A DNA stretch of 6,396 nucleotides, taken from NCBI GenBank assembly GCA_017479035.1, contig JAFVCR010000178.1, positions 1 through 6,396 of the forward strand, read 5' to 3'. This stretch comes from Kiritimatiellia bacterium. GTDB lineage: Bacteria > Verrucomicrobiota > Kiritimatiellia > RFP12 > UBA1067. The notes beneath the pieces were generated by a model, which saw nothing but the letters and a program-made list of their open reading frames with translations, did not search any database and was not told the DNA's origin. The translations under genes and the position numbers were made by a program. Positions 1 to 5,924 of this stretch are shown here, in pieces. Every line of letters starts with the position of its first letter. The stretch's first letter is position 1.

Positions 1-2306
1 CAGACACGCAGGAAAACATCAACAGAATGCTGGAAATCGTCAAGACGCTCGACGTGGCCTCGCCCGTGACGGAAGACGTTTTCGTGCGGCAAATCGAATA
101 CGCCACGGCGGCGAATATCAAGGCCGCCTTGCAGTCTATCGTGGAGGAGTCGCAGAAGCAAGACCAGGCGGACAAGAGTTCGAGCGGTCCGAAGCAAAGC
201 GGTGGCCCCGGTTTTGGCAAGTCCTCCGGCGGCTCGACGTCCGGAGCAAGGCTCCTGAACAACACCGGCAACAACAAACCCGCCGCCCCCGAAACGCCCA
301 CGCCGAACGAAACGATGGTTGCAGGAGTCTCCGACGCCGATCGCGGCATGATTCGCGGCAAGGTGCTTATTCTCGATGACGAGCGCTCCAACAAACTCAT
401 CATCATCACCTCCAAGGCCAATATGCAGTTCTTCGACAAGGTGATCGAGACTCTCGACGTGGAGACGACACCCGAAGTGCAGGTCGAAGTCATCCGCCTC
501 AAGCACGCCGAGTCCGAAGACGTGAGTTCCATGCTCAACGACCTTATCGGCAATTCGTCTTCATCCTCCTCCACGCAGAACAACGCCCCCGCAAACCGTG
601 CGCAGGGAGGCAACCAGAATCTCACCAACCAGCGCGGCGGACAGAACCGCGGCGGCCAGCAGCAGTCCAACACGCAAAACAATGCCGCCCGCGCAAAGAA
701 CAACCAGCTCGGAGAACTTTCCAAGGACAACATCAAGATTCTTGCCGACAAACGTATCAATGGTATCGTAGTAATGGCGCGCAAGGCCGATATGAAGGCC
801 ATAAAAGACGTTATCGAAGACATGGACGTGAAACTTTCGCAGGTGCTTATCGAAACGGCCATTATCGAAGTCTCCCTCGGCGACGACATAAAAACCGGCG
901 TCGATTGGGTTCAGCGCGGCAAGTATAAGCAGACTTACGACACGGGCGAAACCGATGACGACGGCAACCCCATCTACGCCACGCGCACCGTGCGCGACGG
1001 CTTCTTCAACCACGGCGGCGAGAATGCCGGCTATATGCTCGGCGGCGGCGGCGGGTCGGGCTCGAGTGCGCTGGAAGGCCTGATGAACGTTGCAACGGAA
1101 GTAGGCTCAAACGCCACTGCGGCCGTCTCCGCAGTAAGCCCGATCGGTTCGGGGCTGAACTACTTCCTGAAGTCCGACCGTCTCAACATTGCTGCGGTAA
1201 TCCAGGCATCGAAGTCCGACTCCCACTCCAAATATCTCGCAAGCCCCATCGTGATGACGCTCGACAACAAGGAAGCGAAAATCGAAGCGACGGACATGCA
1301 CTACATCTTGACGGGCTTCACGATGTCGTCCACGTCCTATACGTCGATGGCCGTCCCGAACTACGAGCAGAAGCAGATTGGCATCACAATAACCGTCACG
1401 CCGAAGATCAACCCCAACGGCACGGTCATGCTTTCCGTGGAAGAGGAATACTCGCAACTCGGCGCGAAGCAGACGATACAAACGAGCGGTTCGGCGCAAT
1501 CGCAACAACTCATGGACGTGAACGTCGATACCACGGTCACGCGTAAGATGAGCGCCGATATTTCGCTTGAGAACCGCCAGACGGTCGTTCTCGGCGGTCT
1601 CGTGCAGACATACACCGATGAAGTCGAAACGGGCATACCGCTTCTCAAAGATATTCCGTGGATAGGCAAGTGGCTCTTTGGCTCCACCTCCACAAGCGAA
1701 AGCCGCAAGGAACTCCTTATATTCATGACACCGTATGTCCTCGACGATGGCGAGATGGCTCAGGCCGAGGCGATACGCCGCAAGAAGGCGATGAGCACGC
1801 CCCGTCCGTTCGAGGACAACGGCTGGAGCGCCTCGCCCTTGGCAGACCCCGTATCGAAGCGCGAACAGATGCGTCGCCTCGAAGAGGAATGGAAACGCCA
1901 GGACGACGAGCGCAAGACGCGAATCGACCTCGAAAAGGCGAAGGTTGAGCGCATCGAGAAACTCCGTGCGATGTCCGAAGCGGAGCAATCCTACTGGCTG
2001 AAACTCCACGAGGAGGAGTTGAAGAAGGATTCCGCCGAAACCGAACGCCAGCAGGAGGAACTGCGCGAACTCGTAGATTCCATCCGCTCGAAGAAACTGG
2101 ACGAGGCGGATAGAGCAATCGAGGAACACAGGAACCGCAACGAGCCCAACGAGTACCAGAAACTGCAAGGGCAAACTCTCAACGCAGAGAGCGCAGAGCC
2201 TCCGGCTTCTCCGGCAGTCCCGGAAACACTGGAGACGCCAGAAGAGCCGGTTGCCCCTGCCAAGCCGTCGCTTTCAGATCTCATTAGAAAGGATGAGGCG
2301 AAATGA
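1..2306 (+). CDS. gspD: GspD-like type II secretion secretin, 5'-truncated by window edge, with long C-terminal charged extension
   Basis: Outer-membrane channel-forming secretin of the type II secretion / type IV pilus superfamily. The frame is open to the window edge (DTQENINRM precedes the Met at 27), so the true start lies upstream. Numbering from that Met: residues 1-45 hold the end of one N domain and the start of the next. Residues 47-107 are a Gly/Ser/Pro-rich linker and 111-175 are N2/N3-type repeat halves (KVLILDDERSNKLIIITSK, VEVIRLKHAESEDVSSML). Residues 176-229 are an Asn/Gln/Gly/Ser-rich insert, and 230-270 complete N3. The secretin core spans about 271-572, with the late hallmark VVLGGLVQ (520-527), then IPLLKDIPWIGKWLFG and ELLIFMTPYVL. 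Residues 573-710 add a highly charged, probably coiled-coil tail, followed by a Pro/Glu-rich end (722-748). GspD is favoured over PilQ by the core, but the assembly served is inferred. It overlaps the next gene by 4 bp. Confidence 0.9.
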   Translation, partial: DTQENINRMLEIVKTLDVASPVTEDVFVRQIEYATAANIKAALQSIVEESQKQDQADKSSSGPKQSGGPGFGKSSGGSTSGARLLNNTGNNKPAAPETPTPNETMVAGVSDADRGMIRGKVLILDDERSNKLIIITSKANMQFFDKVIETLDVETTPEVQVEVIRLKHAESEDVSSMLNDLIGNSSSSSSTQNNAPANRAQGGNQNLTNQRGGQNRGGQQQSNTQNNAARAKNNQLGELSKDNIKILADKRINGIVVMARKADMKAIKDVIEDMDVKLSQVLIETAIIEVSLGDDIKTGVDWVQRGKYKQTYDTGETDDDGNPIYATRTVRDGFFNHGGENAGYMLGGGGGSGSSALEGLMNVATEVGSNATAAVSAVSPIGSGLNYFLKSDRLNIAAVIQASKSDSHSKYLASPIVMTLDNKEAKIEATDMHYILTGFTMSSTSYTSMAVPNYEQKQIGITITVTPKINPNGTVMLSVEEEYSQLGAKQTIQTSGSAQSQQLMDVNVDTTVTRKMSADISLENRQTVVLGGLVQTYTDEVETGIPLLKDIPWIGKWLFGSTSTSESRKELLIFMTPYVLDDGEMAQAEAIRRKKAMSTPRPFEDNGWSASPLADPVSKREQMRRLEEEWKRQDDERKTRIDLEKAKVERIEKLRAMSEAEQSYWLKLHEEELKKDSAETERQQEELRELVDSIRSKKLDEADRAIEEHRNRNEPNEYQKLQGQTLNAESAEPPASPAVPETLETPEEPVAPAKPSLSDLIRKDEAK

Positions 2307-3271
2307 GACGCGTCCTGATATTCGGGGCGATAGTTCTCCTTGCCGCCGGCGAGGGTGGTTATTTCTTCTACAAACGCGCCGCAGAGGTAACGAAGGCGAA
2401 GGAACTTGAGTTGAAAGTGTCCGAAGCCGACCGCAAGAAGGTCGCTGCCGAAGCGAAAAAGGCTGAAAACGCCCGCAAAAAAGCCGAGGCGGACAAAGAG
2501 GCGAAGCTCGCCGCAAAACTTGCCGCCGAAGCCGATCGCGACGGGAGGATACATGCCAGCCGCGCCGCACAGGCTCAAGCCGATGCGGCTGCGGACGAAG
2601 CGCAGGCTGCGGCAGACCGCAAGTCTGCGGCAGAAGCGGATGCCGCCCGCACCGCAGACGAACGCGCCGCAGAGGAGGCGCGGCTTGCTGTAGCGGCGAA
2701 AGAAGCAAAGGCCGCCGAAGATGCAAGGTTGGCGGAAGAAGCAAAATTGAAGCTCTCCGAATCGGCACGGTTGCACGTTGTGGCGGATACGGAAAAAACG
2801 CAAGCGGCGATACGGCTGGAAGAATTGAAAAAGCAGCGGTATGATGCGCTCGTTGCCGAAAACGAGGCGTTGCGCGAAATACTGCGCCAGCGCGAGGAGG
2901 AGACCCGTCCCGAAAAAACATTGAAGGATCTCATAGACCAGAACGAACGCGCCAGGGCGGAGGAACTGGGGGAGGCGGCGGAAACCGAAGCAGAGGGGGA
3001 TGCACCTCCGCCGAAGAAAACTCCGGGCATGAAGAACGCTCCCGCAATAGTGAAAACCGCAGCGGACAAGGGCATCGATACAGCGGGAGAACTTGCCGAG
3101 GCGAATGTGGAGAAGATGCGCGAGGGCGTGCGCATAAAGGCCGTGCGCGAACTTGGGGAAGCGTTGCATAACGCGATACGAATGGGCGATCGCGATGCGG
3201 CGGAATACTACTTGCAGAACATACTGCTCTTCGTCCCCGATTACAATCCCCTAGAAACAATGGCGCAATGA
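2303..3271 (+). CDS. Single-pass membrane protein with Ala/Glu/Lys-rich coiled-coil rod (TolA-like architecture), function unknown
   Basis: I do not recognise this 322-residue protein as a named family. Residues 4-23 form one hydrophobic segment after two arginines (VLIFGAIVLLAAGEGGYFFY). It is probably an uncleaved inner-membrane anchor with the rest in the periplasm. Residues about 27-200 are extremely rich in Ala, Glu, Lys, Arg and Asp with no Pro or Gly breaks beyond G81, as expected for a long helical rod. A Pro-containing hinge (PPPKKTPG, 235-242) leads to a helical C-terminal region (245-322) with KAVRELGEALHNAIRMGDRD. The layout of anchor, rod and small end domain recalls TolA, but the end does not look like TolA domain III. 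ATG overlaps the secretin stop (ATGA). AAGGA at 2289-2293 (9-nt spacing) and GAGG at 2295-2298 serve as the ribosome site. Coupling to the secretin suggests a role beside it. Confidence 0.8.
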   Translation: MRRVLIFGAIVLLAAGEGGYFFYKRAAEVTKAKELELKVSEADRKKVAAEAKKAENARKKAEADKEAKLAAKLAAEADRDGRIHASRAAQAQADAAADEAQAAADRKSAAEADAARTADERAAEEARLAVAAKEAKAAEDARLAEEAKLKLSESARLHVVADTEKTQAAIRLEELKKQRYDALVAENEALREILRQREEETRPEKTLKDLIDQNERARAEELGEAAETEAEGDAPPPKKTPGMKNAPAIVKTAADKGIDTAGELAEANVEKMREGVRIKAVRELGEALHNAIRMGDRDAAEYYLQNILLFVPDYNPLETMAQ

Positions 3272-3666
3272 AAGCTGGCAAAGTTTTATACAGGGTGCCG
3301 TATGCAGATACGGATCAGATGGGCGTTGTCTACTACGGCAACTATCTGCGTTATTTCGAGATGGCCAGAAATGAACTCATGCGTGAATGCGGGTGGGCGT
3401 ACAAAGACTTTGAGAGGGACGGTTTCATGCTGCCGGTTGTGCACGCCGAAGTCGACTACCGCAAGAGCGCACGGTATGACGATCTTGTAGAAATTTCCGC
3501 ATTTTATCGCTCGAATAAAGGCGTGCGACTGGAAATTTCCTGCGAAGTGCGTTGCAATGGCGAATTGCTCGCAGCAGGTTTTACGCGCCATGTTTTTGTG
3601 GATGCCAGTACGTTCAAGCCTGTTGCTCCTCCGCCGCGATTCATTGATATATTGAAGGGGCTCTAA
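3268..3666 (+). CDS. YbgC/FadM-type hotdog acyl-CoA thioesterase (4HBT family)
   Basis: A 132-residue single hotdog-fold protein, the normal length for the family. It is predicted to be a cytoplasmic hydrolase releasing CoA or ACP from acyl thioesters. The family signature is at residues 10-38: VPYADTDQMGVVYYGNYL followed by RYFEMARNELMR. Asp16 (second Asp of DTD) aligns with the catalytic aspartate of 4-hydroxybenzoyl-CoA thioesterase and YbgC. Residues 57-66 and 74-95 fit the central hotdog strands. The ATG overlaps the preceding stop (ATGA) and no clear Shine-Dalgarno precedes it, so translation is probably coupled. In proteobacteria ybgC heads the tol-pal operon. Here a membrane-rod protein with TolA-like layout lies immediately upstream, which hints at, but does not prove, a comparable envelope context. 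The substrate cannot be told from sequence. Last gene of the + strand operon. Confidence 0.92.
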   Translation: MKAGKVLYRVPYADTDQMGVVYYGNYLRYFEMARNELMRECGWAYKDFERDGFMLPVVHAEVDYRKSARYDDLVEISAFYRSNKGVRLEISCEVRCNGELLAAGFTRHVFVDASTFKPVAPPPRFIDILKGL

Positions 3667-3718
3667 TCCAACACGGAGTGAACTTCGCATAAACCACCCA
3701 TCGCAGTAATCATATATT

Positions 3719-3747
3719 ACGACGGCATGCGGCCGTCGTTTTCATTT
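3719..3747 (+). terminator. Rho-independent terminator of the secretin-rod-thioesterase operon
   Basis: A perfect 8-bp GC-rich stem, ACGACGGC (3719-3726) with GCCGTCGT (3732-3739), has a 5-nt ATGCG loop. It is followed by TTTTCATTT in the + direction, with the run starting at the last stem base. It lies 53 bp after the thioesterase stop. The other side of the hairpin has no T-run for the - strand, so it is directional. Confidence 0.8.
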
Positions 3748-3793
3748 ATAATACCTGTTCATTTCCCTCATGACCCGGAACGAATAAGATCAA

Positions 3794-3814
3794 AAAAGTT
3801 TTGGTCGTTCAAAT
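3794..3814 (+). repeat. Left arm of perfect 21-bp inverted repeat flanking the array
   Basis: It begins AAAAGTTTTGGTCGTTC and is the exact reverse complement of 3954-3974. Its GGTCG (3803-3807) sits exactly 22 bp before the GGTCG of repeat unit 1 (3825), so the arm carries a half-site in phase with the array. Confidence 0.97.
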
Positions 3815-3818
3815 CGAT

Positions 3819-3950
3819 TAATTAGGTCGACCTGAATGGCTAATTAGGTCGACCTAAACAACTAATTAGGTCGGCCTGAACGACTAATTAGGTCGACCCG
3901 AACGACTAATTAGGTCGACCCGAAGGACTAATTAGGTCGACCTGAATGAA
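3819..3950. repeat. Six tandem 22-bp repeats with GGTCGACC palindrome
   Basis: Six consecutive units of exactly 22 bp start at 3819, 3841, 3863, 3885, 3907 and 3929, with no spacers and no indels. Each begins TAATTAGGTCG (invariant), then A (G in unit 3) and CC. The tail consensus is TGAACGAC, varying mainly at unit positions 15, 16 and 19-22. Fifteen of 22 positions are invariant. The core AGGTCGACCT is a 10-bp palindrome in units 1, 2 and 6. In unit 2 it extends to 14 bp (TTAGGTCGACCTAA). TAATTA is itself palindromic. The period is close to two turns of B-DNA, which would put the sites on about the same face. The function is unknown: possibilities are an operator or iteron-like binding array, a structured RNA or DNA element, or a plain minisatellite. 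Confidence 0.97.
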
Positions 3951-3953
3951 GCA

Positions 3954-3974
3954 ATTTGAACGACCAAAACTTTT
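3954..3974 (-). repeat. Right arm of perfect 21-bp inverted repeat flanking the array
   Basis: It starts ATTTGAACGACC and ends AAAACTTTT, pairing base for base with 3794-3814. It carries GAACGACC, the same GAACGAC that ends repeat units 3 and 4. No target-site duplication is evident outside the arms. Confidence 0.97.
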
Positions 3975-4026
3975 ATAACCTGCCATCGTGGGCAAATATG
4001 CTGGGAGAAGGAAGATATGCCGCAGC

Positions 4027-4064
4027 AAAATAAAGTGCAGTCCGCCGTGATTTACGGCGGACTG
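4027..4064 (-). terminator. Rho-independent terminator of thrS
   Basis: A perfect 11-bp stem (4038-4048 with 4054-4064; CAGTCCGCCGT / ACGGCGGACTG) has a 5-nt loop. On the - strand it is followed by CACTTTATTTT, a T-rich run. It begins about 43 bp beyond the thrS stop codon. The + side lacks a T-run, so it serves thrS. Confidence 0.88.
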
Positions 4065-4106
4065 TATGCATTATGCTGCTATATGCGGCGCAGAAGGGGA
4101 AGTGCG

Positions 4107-5825
4107 TTAGAGTTCTGCAACTTCCTTTTCGAGACGGGCGAGAGCGTCGGCAGGAGTCATGGCACCGAGGTCACCGTCTTTGCGCGAACGCACGGAAACA
4201 ACGCCGGCGGCTTCGTCGCGTCCGCCGACAACGAACATATAAGGCACCTTCCAAAGCTGCGCGTTGCGGATTTTCGCGCCGAGTTTGTCGGCATTGCGGT
4301 CGATTTCCACGCGGAAGCCTTTTGCGGCAAGTTTCGATGCGATTTTTTCGCAGTAGGGGATTTGCTTGTCGGTAATCGGGAGGATGCGCACCTGTTCGGG
4401 AGCGAGCCACAGAGGGAACGCGCCGGCGTAATGCTCGATGAGTATGCCGATGAAGCGTTCGAGCGAGCCGAGCACCGCGCGGTGGAGCATTACGGGATGG
4501 TGCTTTTGTCCATCGGGACCGATGTATTCCGCATTGAGGCGTTCCGCGCTGGGGAGTTGGTAGTCTAGCTGGATGGTGCCGCACTGCCATTCACGCTCAA
4601 GCGCGTCATAGATCTTGAATTCGAGTTTCGGGCCGTAGAACGCGCCTTCGCCTTCCTGTATGCCGTATTCCATGCCGTTGGCAACGAGCGCCTTGGCGAG
4701 GGCATCTTCCGCCTTGCGCCATGTCGCTTCATCGCCGACGTGGTCTTCTGGCATGGTGGAAAGTTTCACCTTGACGTTTTTGTCGAAGCCGAGATCCTTG
4801 TAGACGTCTTTCAGCAGACGGCAGAACTTTGCGACCTCCTCTTCAATCTGCTCTTCGGTGCAGATGATGTGCGCATCGTCCTGCACGAAACCCCGCACGC
4901 GCATGATACCGTGGAGCGTGCCGCTGGGCTCGTTGCGGGCGCAATGGCCGAACTCGGCAAGACGCAGGGGAAGGTCTTTGTAGGATCTCATGCGACTTTT
5001 GAAGATTTCAAGCGCACCCGGACAATTCATGGGTTTTACCGCGAAGATCCGCTTCTCGCTCTCCGTGATGAACATGTTTGCCTTGTAGTGCGCCCAATGG
5101 CCGGACTTTTCCCAGAGCGAGCGCGGCATCAATGCGGGGGTGTTTACCTCCTGGTAGCCGTCCGCCACGAGTTTCCTGCGCATGTAGTCCTGCAATGTCA
5201 CGTAGATGCTCCATCCCCTTGGATGCCAGAATATCTGGCCAGGGTCTTCGGGATCGAGGTGGAAGAGATCGAGTTCCACGCCCAATTTGCGGTGGTCACG
5301 GCGTTTGGCATCCTCGATACGCTCGAGGATCGCTTTCATCTCGGCATCGTCGCGGGCGATGATGCCGTAGATGCGCTGGAGCATAGGATTCGTCTCCTTG
5401 CCGCGATAGTAGGAGCCGGCCACGCTTGTGAGTTTCACCACGCCGATCTGCCGGGAATGCTCAACGTGCGGGCCGCGGCACATTTCGGCGTAATCGCCAA
5501 CGGTGTAGGTGCTTATGGCTTCGCCTTCGGGGATGTCTGCAAGGCGTTCCAGTTTGTACTTCTGCCCGGCGAGAAGTGATTTGGCCTCCTCGCGCGTTAC
5601 GGTGCGCTGGACGAATGGTTCGTCCAACGCGATGAGCCGCGCAACCTCCGCCTCGATCTTCGGGAAGTCTTCCGTAGTGATCTTCACCGGGATGTCGAAA
5701 TCATAATAGAAGCCTTCGCTGGTGGCAGGGCCAATATCTATCTGCACGCCCTCGAAAAGATTCAATACCGCCCGCGCCGTCAAGTGCGCGGCGGAATGCC
5801 GCCTCATTTCATCTGTAATTTCCAT
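4107..5825 (-). CDS. thrS: Threonyl-tRNA synthetase lacking the N-terminal TGS domain
   Basis: Class II synthetase that charges tRNA-Thr with threonine; cytoplasmic and essential. In the 572-residue numbering from the ATG at 5825, the editing domain opens the protein with HSAAH (His10, His14) and CRGPH (Cys116, His120), matching E. coli His73, His77, Cys182 and His186. The catalytic zinc ligands are Cys268 (MNCPG), His319 (QDDAHI) and His448 (VMLHRA). Motif 2 is RNEPSGTLHGIMRVRGF and motif 3 contains AVLGSLERFIGIL. The C-terminal anticodon-binding domain begins near VRILPITD. About 60 residues corresponding to the usual TGS domain are absent. An in-frame TTG at 5843 would add six residues but has no ribosome site and would start within a few bases of the predicted transcript start. 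The ATG at 5825 has GAAGG 5 nt upstream (5831-5835). Confidence 0.97.
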   Translation of the reverse strand: MEITDEMRRHSAAHLTARAVLNLFEGVQIDIGPATSEGFYYDFDIPVKITTEDFPKIEAEVARLIALDEPFVQRTVTREEAKSLLAGQKYKLERLADIPEGEAISTYTVGDYAEMCRGPHVEHSRQIGVVKLTSVAGSYYRGKETNPMLQRIYGIIARDDAEMKAILERIEDAKRRDHRKLGVELDLFHLDPEDPGQIFWHPRGWSIYVTLQDYMRRKLVADGYQEVNTPALMPRSLWEKSGHWAHYKANMFITESEKRIFAVKPMNCPGALEIFKSRMRSYKDLPLRLAEFGHCARNEPSGTLHGIMRVRGFVQDDAHIICTEEQIEEEVAKFCRLLKDVYKDLGFDKNVKVKLSTMPEDHVGDEATWRKAEDALAKALVANGMEYGIQEGEGAFYGPKLEFKIYDALEREWQCGTIQLDYQLPSAERLNAEYIGPDGQKHHPVMLHRAVLGSLERFIGILIEHYAGAFPLWLAPEQVRILPITDKQIPYCEKIASKLAAKGFRVEIDRNADKLGAKIRNAQLWKVPYMFVVGGRDEAAGVVSVRSRKDGDLGAMTPADALARLEKEVAEL

Positions 5826-5830
5826 AAATG

Positions 5831-5835
5831 CCTTC
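5831..5835 (-). promoter_or_regulatory. Ribosome binding site deciding the thrS start
   Basis: On the - strand GAAGG lies 5 nt before the ATG whose first base is 5825. The alternative in-frame TTG (5843) has no comparable purine run upstream, so this site favours the ATG. Confidence 0.7.
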
Positions 5836-5852
5836 GTTTCCAAGTTCGGGTT

Positions 5853-5881
5853 ATTCTACCACTTTTCCCGATGCAATACAA
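5853..5881 (-). promoter_or_regulatory. Predicted sigma-70-type promoter of thrS
   Basis: On the - strand, -35 TTGTAT (5876-5881; matches only the TTG of TTGACA) and -10 TAGAAT (5853-5858; five of six to TATAAT) are separated by exactly 17 bp. Initiation would fall near 5846, giving a leader of about 20 nt to the ATG at 5825. That is too short for a T-box or other tRNA-sensing leader. The good -10 and spacing support the call, while the weak -35 limits it. Confidence 0.5.
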
Positions 5882-5924
5882 TAACAATAAATTACTTTGC
5901 AACGGGCAGTTGGGGCGAGAGCGT

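Larger units (their letters stand above)
3667..4106. other. 440-bp gene-free convergent intergenic region
   Basis: This gap separates the ends of two converging genes. In order it holds the + strand terminator (3719-3747), about 46 bp without visible structure, the inverted-repeat-bounded 22-bp tandem array (3794-3974), about 50 bp without visible structure, and the - strand terminator of thrS (4027-4064). I see no credible coding frame, tRNA or rRNA in it. Confidence 0.85.

Noticed and set aside
2470..2482. Six-A run in the rod gene as a programmed frameshift site
   Set aside because: The run is in phase as AAA AAA in a Lys-Lys pair, not the A-AAA-AAG slippery arrangement. No stimulatory hairpin is evident, and the frame continues intact to the ATGA junction.
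1991..3169. 392-codon - strand open frame, and similar long antisense frames at 1107-2174, 2274-2921 and 2575-3135
   Set aside because: They are antisense to the secretin and rod genes. Stop codons are scarce there because of GC-rich, Ala/Glu/Lys-biased codons, and the products are Arg/Cys/Phe- or Ser-rich with no domains.
3747..3752. Perfect TATAAT as a + strand promoter
   Set aside because: It lies at the end of the terminator T-run and has no -35 element at 16-18 bp spacing. It is kept only as a possibility to test.
3819..3950. CRISPR array
   Set aside because: The 22-bp units abut directly, with no unique spacers between them, and no cas genes are present in the window.
4017..4568. 183-codon + strand reading frame preceded by a purine-rich GGAGAAGGAAG
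   Set aside because: It runs through the thrS terminator and then antisense to the well-supported thrS gene. Its protein shows no family features, so the ribosome-site resemblance is probably chance.
4740..5579. 279-codon + strand frame
   Set aside because: It is fully antisense to the catalytic and editing region of thrS, whose motifs are all intact.
5841..5843. TTG as the thrS start (578 residues)
   Set aside because: It would lie only 3-4 nt after the predicted transcript start and has no ribosome site. The ATG at 5825 has GAAGG at good spacing.
5826..5924. T-box or other tRNA-responsive leader for thrS
   Set aside because: The predicted transcript start leaves only about 20 nt before the ATG. 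No stem-loops or T-box core sequence are seen in the 99-bp gap.
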